A stretch of DNA of 19,851 nt from JBBKWQ01 sp037969115 (GCA_037969115.1 JBBKWQ010000146.1:1-19851); one strand, 5' to 3'. Positions 7,501 to 15,759 are shown, counted from the stretch's first letter. Made by a program: numbers and translations. The notes: generated from the sequence alone by a model not told the origin.

Positions 7501-8135
7501 ACGAAGTCGAGAAGGCGGGCAAGCACCCGACGATTCAGCAGATCTTCGAGAACATCAATCCGGAAGGCGCCGACGGAAGTCGGGTCATCGGCAACACAGG
7601 AAAGACCACGCTGTTCAACGGTCGCACCGGTGATCCGTACGACAACGACATTACGTGCGGCTTCATGTACATCCTGAAGCTTGCTCACCTGGTCGACGAC
7701 AAGATCCACGCTCGATCCACCGGCCCGTACTCCATGATCACCCAGCAGCCGCTCGGTGGTAAGGCCCAGTTCGGCGGCCAGCGATTTGGTGAGATGGAAG
7801 TGTGGGCGCTCGAGGCCTACGGATCTGCGTACTGCCTCCAGGAACTGCTCACCATCAAGTCCGACGACGTGCTCGGCCGTGTCAAGGTGTACGAGGCGAT
7901 CGTCAAGGGCGACAACATCCCCGAGCCGGGCGTGCCCGAGAGCTTCAAGGTCCTCATGAAAGAGATGCAGGCGCTCTGCATCAATGTCGAGGTCCTCGCC
8001 GACGACGGCTCGGAGATCGAGATGCGCGATCTCGACGACGAGGTGTTCCGCGCCGCCGAAGAGTTGGGCATCGACATCTCCCGTCCCGAGCGCGGCTCGG
8101 ACGACGACGACGACCGCCAGCGCGCCAGCCGCTGA
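4524..8135 (+). CDS. rpoB: DNA-directed RNA polymerase subunit beta
   Basis: A full-length 1203-residue beta subunit starting at GTG 4524 with Shine-Dalgarno GAGGTGA. Landmarks in order: the N-terminal lobe with GTFIVNGTERVVVSQLVRSP; the rifampicin region FFGTSQLSQFMDQ from about residue 416; the active-centre segments with DKLAGRHGNKGV (about 889-900) and DDKIHARSTGPYSMITQQPL (about 1058-1077); and the C-terminal anchor to beta' with GGKAQFGGQRFGEMEVWALE. The contact residues Asp427, His437 and Ser442 (516, 526 and 531 in E. coli numbering) are kept. Several neighbouring, usually conserved sites differ: Val429, Arg438, Cys448, Val452, Phe458, Phe463 and Asn472. The acidic tail ends before a 148-base spacer to rpoC. 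Confidence 0.98.
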   Translation: MATRSTSRERYSFANLDEPLELPDLIAIQRSSFQWFLEEGLANTFRDISPIKDFSESLQLELDFDPFDEDLRPPPKFTVEECKEKDMTYSAPVFVRARFMNRNTGEIKEQTVFMGDFPMMTEKGTFIVNGTERVVVSQLVRSPGVIFEPGERYRLRNLTKHQLVKGTIHPYRGEWMEFDVEHRPGKDVTCGTRVARKRRLGIFTLLRALGYDEENAPGFLDRFVAEFDFLEGQWDKERDIAPTQDEALVEIYKRARPGEPPTVESAKGYFRNAFFENRRYDLSRVGRYKINRKLGAELEKIGEQFGLLGKHNAEGEPLLDMPEEGQHVLSRCEVLAAVTYMLNLVKQEPGYRLDDQDHFANRRIRSVGELIQNQVRIGLSRMERVVRERMTTQDVEAITPQTLINIRPVVAAIKEFFGTSQLSQFMDQVNPLSGLTHRRRLSALGPGCLSRVRAGFEFRDVHFSHYGRMCPNETPEGPNIGLIGGLSTYARVNEFGFIESPYRKIENGKVTGEIVYMAADEEENYVVAQANTPINADGTLRDSRVLVRRSPQAASLDDLRKMLEQESFFGATTDIGYVPPTEVDYMDVSPKQIISVATALIPFLEHDDANRALMGANMQRQAVPLIRAEAPYIGTGIENRAARDAADLVQATDSGEVLEVSGDSITLQYKSQGKKVYRLAKFRRSNQDTCINQRPRVNEGDKVEAGTILADGPSTDHGELALGKNLLVAFMPWEGYNFEDAIILSERLVKDDVLTSIHIKEHEVDARDTKLGPEEISRDIPNLSDDILADLDDRGIIRVGAEVGPGDVLVGKVTPKGETELTPEERLLRAIFGEKAREVRDTSLKVPHGETGKVIDVKVFNRDDGDELPPGVNQLVRVYVAQKRKISVGDKLAGRHGNKGVISKILPVEDMPYMADGTAVDIILNPLGVPSRMNIGQVLEAHLGYCARWGWTDPNTGEKIGDDPVPNTASKTRPNTPPSTFVATPVFDGANWDEVEKAGKHPTIQQIFENINPEGADGSRVIGNTGKTTLFNGRTGDPYDNDITCGFMYILKLAHLVDDKIHARSTGPYSMITQQPLGGKAQFGGQRFGEMEVWALEAYGSAYCLQELLTIKSDDVLGRVKVYEAIVKGDNIPEPGVPESFKVLMKEMQALCINVEVLADDGSEIEMRDLDDEVFRAAEELGIDISRPERGSDDDDDRQRASR

Positions 8136-8181
8136 TCACGACCGAACCAGCAAAGCCACATCCCCACAAAACTGACACCCA

Positions 8182-8217
8182 CTTGCGACGAGGGAAGCGC
8201 CATCGACGCGTCGCAGG
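8182..8217 (+). other. Hairpin in the rpoB-rpoC spacer
   Basis: Within the 148-base rpoB-rpoC spacer (8136-8283), TGCGACG (8184-8190) pairs perfectly with CGTCGCA (8209-8215) and the stem extends by one G-U and one C-G pair. The loop is 18 bases. The spacer also carries CAGCGAGCG at 8231-8239, a 9-mer shared with the repeat near position 150. No promoter is evident, so rpoC is probably co-transcribed with rpoB. Confidence 0.5.
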
Positions 8218-8283
8218 AGGGGAGCAGCCACAGCGAGCGCCAGCGAGCCGAGGCCAGTCCCCGATCATCTGAAAGAGACTTCA

Positions 8284-11200
8284 ATGCTTGACGTCAACAT
8301 GTTCGACCAGCTCAAGATCGGGCTGGCGACCGCCGACCAGATTCGACTGTGGTCACACGGCGAAGTGAAGAAGCCCGAGACCATCAACTACCGCACGTTG
8401 CGTCCTGAGAAGGACGGGCTCTTCTGCGAGAAGATCTTCGGACCGACTCGCGATTGGGAGTGCTATTGCGGAAAGTACAAGCGCGTCCGGTTCAAGGGCA
8501 TCGTCTGCGAGCGCTGCGGCGTCGAGGTCACCCGCTCGAAGGTGCGTCGCGACCGTATGGGGCACATCGAGCTGTCGGCTCCGGTCGTGCACATCTGGTA
8601 CCTGCGTGGTACCCGTTCGTGGCTCGCCTATCTGCTGGCCGGCATCGAGCCGAAGGAAGAGCTGAAGGCCAAGCAGCTCGAGAAGGTCATCTATTTCGCG
8701 GCCAACCTCGTCACGTGGGTCGACGAGGACAAGCGCCACGAAGATCTCTCCAGCCTCGAAGCCGAATATCTCGAAGAGCGCGATGCGATCCAGAAAGAAC
8801 TCGAGCTCGCGATCGATCGTCGATACAAGGAGCTCGAAGTCGAAGCCGACGCCGCCGAGGCAGAGGGTACTGACACCAAGAAGCTGAAGCGTGACGCCGA
8901 GAAGGAGATCGAGGCGTTGCGGGAGCGCTACGACATCGAGCTCGACCTCGTCGCTCGCGCATGGGACGAGTTCAAGAGCCTGCACTCGCGCAAGATTCTC
9001 GACGACGAGATGTTGTGGCGAGAGCTCAAGGACAAGTACGGCGACTATTTCGAAGGTGGCACCGGAGCAGACGCGATCAAGTCGTTGATCGACCGGATCG
9101 ACTTCGACGAGGAAGAGATCAAGCTGCGCGAGGCGATCGACCCGGGCGATTCGGGCCGCAAGCCGTTGAGCACGCAGCGCCGTCAGAAGGCCATCAAGCG
9201 CCTCAAGATCGTCGCGTCGTTCAATCGCCGCGACGAGCACGGGCGACGCAGCAACGATCCGAAGGCCATGATCCTCGACGTGGTGCCGGTGATCCCGCCG
9301 GAGTTGCGCCCGATGGTGCAGCTCGACGGTGGCCGTTTCGCCACCTCAGACCTGAACGACCTCTACCGACGCGTCATCAACCGCAACAACCGGCTGAAGC
9401 GACTCCTCGATCTCGGCGCTCCCGAGATCATCGTGAACAACGAGAAGCGCATGCTCCAGGAAGCGGTCGACGCTCTGTTCGACAACGGTCGTCGCGGCCG
9501 TCCGGTCACCGGTCCGGGTAACCGTCCGTTGAAGTCGCTCTCCGACATGTTGAAGGGCAAGCAGGGCCGGTTCCGTCAGAACCTGCTCGGCAAGCGCGTC
9601 GACTACTCGGGCCGTTCCGTCATCGTGGCCGGTCCCACGCTGCGTCTGCACCAGTGCGGCCTGCCGAAACTGATGGCGCTCGAGCTGTTCAAGCCGTTCG
9701 TCATGAAGCGCCTCGTCGACCTCGAGCTCGCGCAGAACATCAAGACCGCCAAGCGCATGGTCGAGCGTCGCCGCCCGCAGGTCTGGGACGTGCTCGACGA
9801 CGTCATCAAGGAGCATCCCGTACTGCTCAACCGTGCACCGACTCTGCACCGTCTCGGTATCCAGGCGTTCGAGCCCGTGCTGGTCGAGGGCAAGGCCATC
9901 CAGATCCATCCGCTGGTCTGCACCGCCTTCAACGCCGACTTCGACGGTGACCAGATGGCCATCCATGTGCCGCTGTCGGCAGAAGCGCAGGCCGAAGCCC
10001 GCATCCTCATGCTCAGTGCCAACAACATCTTGTCGCCGCAGTCCGGGCGACCCATCGTGACGCCGACCCAAGACATGGTGATCGGTGGCTACTACCTCAC
10101 CGAGCACGTCGAAGGTGCAAAGGGTGAGGGTCGGGTCTTCCGCCACAACTGGGAGGCGCTCCAGGCGTACGACGAAGGTCAGCTCGACCTGCACGCGTCG
10201 ATCACGTTCCGTCAGCCGGGCAAGGAGACGTTCGAGACGACGCTGGGCCGTGCGCTGTTCGAGGAGACGCTTCCGGCTGATTATCCCGATCGGTTCGAGC
10301 ACATCGCCGACACCGTGAAGAAGAAGGAAATGGGCGTCATCGTCGAACGCCTCTCCGACAACTATTCGGCGGCGATCGTCGCCGAGTCGCTCGACGCGAT
10401 CAAGAACCTCTGCTATCGCTACGCGTCGCAGTCGGGACTGACCGTCTCGATCGACGATGTGCGTACGCCGAAGATCAAGCGCCAGCTGCTCGACGGCTAC
10501 GAAGCGCAGGCCGACAAGGTCGAGAACCAGTTCCGCCGCGGCATCATCACCGACGGTGAGCGTCGCCAGCAAGAGGTTCGGATCTGGACCGACGCCACCG
10601 CCGAGGTCCAGGCCGCGATGGAAGCCGAGTTCAAGGCGGCCCGTTTCAACCCGATCGACATGATGGTCGGCTCGGGCGCCCGCGGCAACATGACGCAGAT
10701 GCGCCAGATCGCCGGCATGCGCGGTCTCGTGGCCAACCCACGCGGTGACATGATTCCTCGTCCCATCAAGTCGAACTTCCGCGAGGGCCTCGAGACGCTC
10801 GAGTACTTCATCGCCACGCCCGGTGCCCGCAAGGGTCTGGTCGACACGGCGCTGCGTACCGCCGACTCCGGCTACCTCACCCGTCGACTCGTCGATGTTG
10901 CCCAGGAGCTGATCGTCCGCGAGGAGGATTGCGGCACCACGCTCGGAATCTGGATCGAACACGTCGCCGAGGACACGCCGAGTCGTCGTGCATATCTGGA
11001 GACGAAGCTGTTCGGCCGGGCACTGCTCAACGACGTCACGCTCTCCGATGGCACCGTGTTGCCTCGCAACACGATTGTCGGCGACGAGGAGCTCGTCCAG
11101 CTCCGCGACGATCCGGAGGTGAACCGGGTCCGTGTCCGCACCGTGCTCACGTGCGATGCCGAGCTCGGCGTGTGTGCCCGCTGCTACGGCCGTTCGTTGG

Positions 11201-12150
11201 CAACCGGCAAATCGATCGAACTCGGCGAAGCCGTTGGCGTCATCGCAGCGCAGTCCATCGGTGAGCCCGGCACGCAGCTCACCATGCGCACGTTCCACAC
11301 CGGCGGCGTCGCCGGTAAGGACATCGCCGGCGGTCTGCCTCGCGTCGTCGAGCTCTTCGAGGCTCGCACGCCCAAGGGTGCGGCGCGCCTCGCCAAAGCA
11401 ACCGGTGTGTTGCAGCTCGGCGAGGACGAAGGCAAGGGCATTCCCGTCGTCGTCGTCGACGATGCCGGTGACGAACACGAAGTGCTCCTGCCGCTCGGTG
11501 CACGTCCGATCGTCACCGACGGCCAAGACGTCAAAGCCGGCGACCCACTCACCGATGGTCCCTTCGATCCGAAGGAGCTGATGGAGATCAAGGGCATCCG
11601 CGAGACGCAGATGTACCTGTCCGAAGAGGTGCAGCGTGTCTACCGCGACCAGGGCGTGTCGATCCACGACAAGCACATCGAGTTGATCGTGCGTCAGATG
11701 ACCCGGCGCATCGGCGTGCAGGAGACCGGCGGTACCGACTTCCTGCCCGGCGAGCGCGTCGACTCGAAGGTCTTCCGCGACACCAACCGTCGCATGGTCG
11801 AAGAGAGCAAGCGCCCCGCCGAGGGACGCCCCGAGATCATGGGCATCACCAAGGCGTCGCTCGCGACCGAGTCGTGGCTCTCCGCCGCATCGTTCCAGGA
11901 AACCACCCGGGTACTCACCGAGGCCGCCATCGACGGCAAGGGCGACAGCCTGATCGGGCTCAAGGAGAACATCATCATCGGGAAGCTCATCCCGGCCGGT
12001 ACCGGCATGATGAAATACCGTGAGTTCGGCATCGAAGCCCCGGACTACGAGCCGATGACGTACTACTCGAGCGATGCGACCGAGGAAGACCCGGCCGCGT
12101 TCCTGGCGAGTCTGCACGGTTCATTCGAAGGCGACGCGGCGAAGGGCTGA
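8284..12150 (+). CDS. rpoC: DNA-directed RNA polymerase subunit beta'
   Basis: A full-length 1288-residue beta' subunit. Zinc site 1 is C60, C62, C75 and C78. A charged, coiled-coil-like segment at about residues 130-225 matches the insertion typical of actinobacterial beta'. The catalytic NADFDGDQMAIH motif lies at 550-561, with the Mg-binding aspartates D552, D554 and D556. The trigger loop region TALRTADSGYLTRRL follows at about 855. Zinc site 2 is C883, C957, C964 and C967. GEAVGVIAAQSIGEPGTQLT then leads into the C-terminal jaw and clamp parts. The ATG has a weak GAAAGAGA ribosome site. A strong hairpin ends the unit 39 bases after the stop. Confidence 0.98.
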   Translation: MLDVNMFDQLKIGLATADQIRLWSHGEVKKPETINYRTLRPEKDGLFCEKIFGPTRDWECYCGKYKRVRFKGIVCERCGVEVTRSKVRRDRMGHIELSAPVVHIWYLRGTRSWLAYLLAGIEPKEELKAKQLEKVIYFAANLVTWVDEDKRHEDLSSLEAEYLEERDAIQKELELAIDRRYKELEVEADAAEAEGTDTKKLKRDAEKEIEALRERYDIELDLVARAWDEFKSLHSRKILDDEMLWRELKDKYGDYFEGGTGADAIKSLIDRIDFDEEEIKLREAIDPGDSGRKPLSTQRRQKAIKRLKIVASFNRRDEHGRRSNDPKAMILDVVPVIPPELRPMVQLDGGRFATSDLNDLYRRVINRNNRLKRLLDLGAPEIIVNNEKRMLQEAVDALFDNGRRGRPVTGPGNRPLKSLSDMLKGKQGRFRQNLLGKRVDYSGRSVIVAGPTLRLHQCGLPKLMALELFKPFVMKRLVDLELAQNIKTAKRMVERRRPQVWDVLDDVIKEHPVLLNRAPTLHRLGIQAFEPVLVEGKAIQIHPLVCTAFNADFDGDQMAIHVPLSAEAQAEARILMLSANNILSPQSGRPIVTPTQDMVIGGYYLTEHVEGAKGEGRVFRHNWEALQAYDEGQLDLHASITFRQPGKETFETTLGRALFEETLPADYPDRFEHIADTVKKKEMGVIVERLSDNYSAAIVAESLDAIKNLCYRYASQSGLTVSIDDVRTPKIKRQLLDGYEAQADKVENQFRRGIITDGERRQQEVRIWTDATAEVQAAMEAEFKAARFNPIDMMVGSGARGNMTQMRQIAGMRGLVANPRGDMIPRPIKSNFREGLETLEYFIATPGARKGLVDTALRTADSGYLTRRLVDVAQELIVREEDCGTTLGIWIEHVAEDTPSRRAYLETKLFGRALLNDVTLSDGTVLPRNTIVGDEELVQLRDDPEVNRVRVRTVLTCDAELGVCARCYGRSLATGKSIELGEAVGVIAAQSIGEPGTQLTMRTFHTGGVAGKDIAGGLPRVVELFEARTPKGAARLAKATGVLQLGEDEGKGIPVVVVDDAGDEHEVLLPLGARPIVTDGQDVKAGDPLTDGPFDPKELMEIKGIRETQMYLSEEVQRVYRDQGVSIHDKHIELIVRQMTRRIGVQETGGTDFLPGERVDSKVFRDTNRRMVEESKRPAEGRPEIMGITKASLATESWLSAASFQETTRVLTEAAIDGKGDSLIGLKENIIIGKLIPAGTGMMKYREFGIEAPDYEPMTYYSSDATEEDPAAFLASLHGSFEGDAAKG

Positions 12151-12188
12151 ACTGGCGCCCCAGTCGCTCGCCCTCAATCGGGGGAGTA

Positions 12189-12222
12189 GCACCGGCCCGG
12201 AGGTTCGCCTCCGGGCCGGTGC
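12189..12222 (+). terminator. Bidirectional terminator hairpin between rpoC and capC
   Basis: A perfect 15-bp stem, GCACCGGCCCGGAGG (12189-12203) with CCTCCGGGCCGGTGC (12208-12222), is capped by TTCG (the UUCG tetraloop on the plus strand). It sits between two convergent genes, 38 bases after the rpoC stop and 3 bases after the end of the minus-strand frame, so it can serve both. No U tract is present on either side. Confidence 0.8.
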
Positions 12223-12225
12223 GCG

Positions 12226-14469
12226 TCACGACGCAGGACGACCAAACCGAGTGACGGACGATCGCTCAGAAGCCGCAGGCGACGATGTTCCTTTCGGTTT
12301 CGCCTCGGGGTGCTCGGGTGACATGGGCGACGACCTCTTGGGCGGGATCGCGGAACGGCGTGCAGTCGGGGACTTGGAGGTGTTGGTGCGCCAACGCAAC
12401 GAACTCGATCCCCGCCCGAGGTTGGCGCTCACGTCTTCGGCCAGGCCGTCGAGTTCTGACCTCGGCAACGCAGCGCGTGTCGCCGCGATCTTGGCCTCCT
12501 GGCGCTCTTCGAGCGTCACGCGCCGTGGAAGTCGCCCGGGCTCGGTGTTCGACATCGGCGTACCTTGAGACGCAGTCGCAGCTGAATCGACCGGCGGATC
12601 GACAGCGGCTGCGGCGAGTACATCGCGTCGAGGAAGTGGCGACGCCGATTCCTCGGGGTGATCGGGAACGACACGGAGAACAGGTGGGGATGTTCGGTGC
12701 TGGCGCAGTGGCAGGTCGGGGGGCTCTGCATCGGCGAGATCCGCCGGTTCGTTCCACTCCTCGACCGGTTCCGCTCCTGATTCCGCGTGTGGCGGCACCT
12801 CGACCAGCTGCAGTGAGGTCACCGGGAGCGGTTCGAGGCGCTCGATCGTCTCGTTCGGTGCGACGGTGTCGGGCGTCTCAACACTCGGCACGTCGATGAC
12901 CGTGCGTGTGGGCAACGGGGCGACGATTGCCGCGGGCTCGAGATCTCGCTCCGATGTGGGCGGTGCCTCAGTCTGCGGCGTATCGCGCCGTCGTCGACTC
13001 GCGTTGAGAGCGGCCCGTCGTAGCTGGTCGACGGGCACCCCTCGACGCCTTGATGGACCGTGGCTGTCGTGTTGACTCATATCGTCGCTTCCAATCTGGT
13101 GATGCTGGAACTGTTTCTTGCTGTTCGGTCGGTCGTCGCTCGGTTCGCTGACGCGAAAACTGACGACCGCCGGCGTGAACGTGTCGGTCGCCATCGCACT
13201 GAGCCATCGCTTGGCCGACGCTGCGGCTTCCGGATGGCCGACGGCCCACCACTCGTAGCCGGTCGCCGCGTACGACACGGCAGAGCGTGGGAAGTCGAGA
13301 ATTGCGGCACCGGTCGACGCGGGAACTGGCGCGAGTTGGTATTCGTGCTCGTCGGCAACGGTGGTGTCCGCTGTCGCCATGATGTTCGCCGGCACCAACT
13401 GGCGCCCGAAGATCGCCGTGAAGGTCAGCACCGAGACGATCTTCCAGCCGACATGGAGCGACACCTCCTCGAACATCGACTGCACCCACCAGGTCGTCGC
13501 GAGCACGAACGATGCTGCGAGCGAGACGCCGATCAGCACACGGGTCGGACTGGTGCGTTGAGCGTCGTTCGCGAGTAGCCCGGGTATGAACAACGGCGTG
13601 AGCGCGAGCGATCCGATGTCGAGGTGCTCCTGAACGCCCGGGCCGAAGAACTCTGCTCCAGTCCACATGAGTGCCCACGAGATCGACGACGCGGTCAGCA
13701 ACATGGCCGAGAACTTGCGGCGGCCGAAGAGAATCATGTTCTTCATGAACACGCGCGTCACGAGCACGTACGTGATCGCCGCGATCGTGACGGCGATGAC
13801 GAGTTGCCACGGGTCGCCGAGCAACATGCCGACGAAGGCTGCGCCGACGAACCCGCCGCTCCGTAGCCCGTAGTTGTTGGCCACGCCCCAGGCCGCTGAC
13901 GCCGAGAGCAGCACGGCGACCGGGAGCCAAGCAGCGTCGAGGGCCATGTCGCCGAATCCCGTCAGTGGAGCGAGATCGTTGACACCGGGGACGTTGAACG
14001 CGAGCGCCAGAACGATCGGGACGCCCACGATCGAAGAGGCCAGCAGGACCGACTTCGTGGTCTTGGCGATGCCCTGCCGGCCCATGTCGTGCGCGATGAG
14101 TGCCGGCACCACGTAGCCGACGCCGACGATGAGCTTGAAGTCGGACTCCCAGAGCCACGGCCCTGACGGCGTGAGCTTCAGCATTGCCGTCTGGATCCCG
14201 ATCGAGATCATGGCGAGCACGGTGATCTTGGTTCGTCCGTAGAGCAGAAACCATCTGCGAAGCAGGCGGTTCACGAGCCAGTACGTCATCAGCGCGTTCG
14301 CGAACGTTGCAACGATGATGAACGGGTAGATGAAGAACGTTGCGATGTAGCCCGGGACCACGATCGAACCGGTCGTGAGATGCCGCTTCTCGTACAGCAG
14401 CATCGACACGGCCACGCCGAAGATGAACGCGAAGCGCACCATCTCGGTCGAGAGCAGATAATCATGCAC
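12226..14469 (-). CDS. Tandem CapC/PgsC-like membrane protein with long cytosolic tail
   Basis: An open frame of 747 residues starting at GTG 14469. Two CapC/PgsC units occur in tandem. Unit 1 (about 10-160) has TTGSIVVPGYIAT, LLYGRTKITVLAM and GYVVPALIAHDMGRQG. Unit 2 (about 185-330) has MILFGRRKFSAMLLTAS and LFIPGLLANDAQR. A further hydrophobic stretch lies near 342-356. Ordinary CapC is about 150 residues, so this is a duplicated form. Residues 360-747 are hydrophilic, rich in Pro, Glu and Arg, and unrecognised. Internal ATGs with Shine-Dalgarno-like sequence occur at 13080 (M464) and 12555 (M639). Codon-position composition suggests that after G685 (near 12415) the true frame shifts by -1 and ends at 12266. 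The gene starts 6 bases after the capB-like gene; together they probably form a poly-gamma-glutamate-type polymerase. Confidence 0.8.
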   Translation of the reverse strand: MHDYLLSTEMVRFAFIFGVAVSMLLYEKRHLTTGSIVVPGYIATFFIYPFIIVATFANALMTYWLVNRLLRRWFLLYGRTKITVLAMISIGIQTAMLKLTPSGPWLWESDFKLIVGVGYVVPALIAHDMGRQGIAKTTKSVLLASSIVGVPIVLALAFNVPGVNDLAPLTGFGDMALDAAWLPVAVLLSASAAWGVANNYGLRSGGFVGAAFVGMLLGDPWQLVIAVTIAAITYVLVTRVFMKNMILFGRRKFSAMLLTASSISWALMWTGAEFFGPGVQEHLDIGSLALTPLFIPGLLANDAQRTSPTRVLIGVSLAASFVLATTWWVQSMFEEVSLHVGWKIVSVLTFTAIFGRQLVPANIMATADTTVADEHEYQLAPVPASTGAAILDFPRSAVSYAATGYEWWAVGHPEAAASAKRWLSAMATDTFTPAVVSFRVSEPSDDRPNSKKQFQHHQIGSDDMSQHDSHGPSRRRGVPVDQLRRAALNASRRRRDTPQTEAPPTSERDLEPAAIVAPLPTRTVIDVPSVETPDTVAPNETIERLEPLPVTSLQLVEVPPHAESGAEPVEEWNEPADLADAEPPDLPLRQHRTSPPVLRVVPDHPEESASPLPRRDVLAAAAVDPPVDSAATASQGTPMSNTEPGRLPRRVTLEERQEAKIAATRAALPRSELDGLAEDVSANLGRGSSSLRWRTNTSKSPTARRSAIPPKRSSPMSPEHPEAKPKGTSSPAASERSSVTRFGRPAS

Positions 14470-14475
14470 GAGCGG

Positions 14476-15759
14476 TCACCCGCCTCGCCGGGGCAGCTCG
14501 AACGGCTCGCTTCCGACGGGGGCCACGACGTCGCCCTCGCGCCAAACCTCCGCCTCGTGCTCGAAGTACTCGAGCATCTCCTCGGCCTGGTGCGTGTGGA
14601 TGTTCACGAATCCGACGACGAGCACGTGCGCCGACGGCTGTTGAACGATCATGCGGTCGATGATCTCGGCCTGCGTCGGATGGTTCTCGTCGCCGAGGTT
14701 GAGCACGTGCTCGGTCGGATACCCGTTCGCCTTGAGCCTCTCGCTGACGAGCGCTTCGTACGCGCCGAAGGTGACCAACCGGTCGAAGTCGAGGTCGCGC
14801 ACGGCGACGTCGGCGAACTGAATGGCCCGACGTTCGCGGTCGGAACGGTTGTTGAGAATGCCGACGGTGATCGTCTCGTCGGTCTTGAACGGCTCGAGCT
14901 TCTCCATCGCGGCGACCATCGACTCTCGGTCGTTCACGGCGAACAGGTTGGCCCAGGTGACCTTCTTGCCGCCGATGGCCAGTTCCTTCATGCGCAGCAC
15001 CCCGGGATCGGGCTCGGCCTCGACCATGCCCTTCATCGCTACGTCACGGGGAATGTCGAGCATGTTGGCGATCGCCATCGCGATCGTGACGTTCTCCTTG
15101 AACGAGATGTAGTCGAACCGTTCGTTCTCCTCGTCGGTGATGTCGGTCGGGTCTGCGACGTGCAGCCGGCTGTTGTTCGTCGCGCAGACCTCGCGCATCA
15201 CCTCGAGAATCTCCGGATTCTGTTCGGACGTGATCAGTACGCCGTTCATCGGACACGTCGACAGCAGCGACCGTGCGATCTCGGGCAACGTCTCACCCAT
15301 CACGTCCTGGTGGTCCTCGCGCACGTTGGTGAGCACACCGATGTTCGAACGCACGATCATGCGCTCGCTCACCTTCTGGTACTCGGGTTTCAGCGCCATG
15401 CACTCGATGACCAAGGCGTCGACATCGTCGGTCACGTACTTCTTGACGATCTCGATCTGCTCGAGAATGGTCGGCGGTCCCTTGCGCTCGATCGGCTCGT
15501 CGACGCCTTCGTTGTTGATCACGGCCGCGAACGTCCCCGTGGACTTGGCGATCGTGGTGAAACCGGCTTCTCTGAGCATCCCGGCGATGATCCGGGAAAC
15601 CGTTGATTTGCCTCGGATTCCGTTGACGTGGATACGCCACGTCAAGGACTCGACTCGCCGGCGATGGGCGACGAATTCGCTTCGCCAACGCGCGAGAAGC
15701 GCGGCGCTCACGATCAACCCAGCGGCGATGATGATGGGCACCCCTGTATATCGGCACAA
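14476..15759 (-). CDS. capB: CapB/PgsB-type poly-gamma-glutamate synthase (Mur-ligase fold)
   Basis: A 427-residue protein matching CapB/PgsB in length and motifs. It has an N-terminal membrane anchor (about 7-24), the ATP-binding P-loop HVNGIRGKSTVSRIIAG (44-60), ILEQIEIVKKYV, VIECMALKPEYQ (118-129), TNVREDHQDVMG (144-155), and near the C terminus VLVVGFVNIH. The family forms amide bonds between glutamates through an acyl phosphate, using ATP, at the inner face of the membrane with CapC. The frame opens at TTG 15759 with a weak AGGG; GTG 15741 would place the anchor right at the N terminus, as in Bacillus PgsB, and is equally likely. capA, capD and capE are not in the window, so export and anchoring are unexplained and the polymer is not proven. 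Confidence 0.87.
   Translation of the reverse strand: MCRYTGVPIIIAAGLIVSAALLARWRSEFVAHRRRVESLTWRIHVNGIRGKSTVSRIIAGMLREAGFTTIAKSTGTFAAVINNEGVDEPIERKGPPTILEQIEIVKKYVTDDVDALVIECMALKPEYQKVSERMIVRSNIGVLTNVREDHQDVMGETLPEIARSLLSTCPMNGVLITSEQNPEILEVMREVCATNNSRLHVADPTDITDEENERFDYISFKENVTIAMAIANMLDIPRDVAMKGMVEAEPDPGVLRMKELAIGGKKVTWANLFAVNDRESMVAAMEKLEPFKTDETITVGILNNRSDRERRAIQFADVAVRDLDFDRLVTFGAYEALVSERLKANGYPTEHVLNLGDENHPTQAEIIDRMIVQQPSAHVLVVGFVNIHTHQAEEMLEYFEHEAEVWREGDVVAPVGSEPFELPRRGG

Noticed and set aside
4449..7709. A 1086-codon open frame on the minus strand opposite rpoB
   Set aside because: It mirrors rpoB codon periodicity in a GC-rich gene, resembles no known family and has a composition typical of antisense frames. 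The same applies to the long antisense frames opposite rpoC (9346-12117) and fusA (17852-19678).
12413..12420. Programmed -1 frameshifting in the capC-like gene
   Set aside because: The site is not a standard X XXY YYZ slippery heptamer and no downstream stimulatory structure was evident; a simple indel in a G run is more likely.
12074..12568. A plus-strand frame overlapping the rpoC end and the capC tail
   Set aside because: It runs through the rpoC end and the terminator hairpin and shares third codon positions with the minus-strand frame; no family resemblance.
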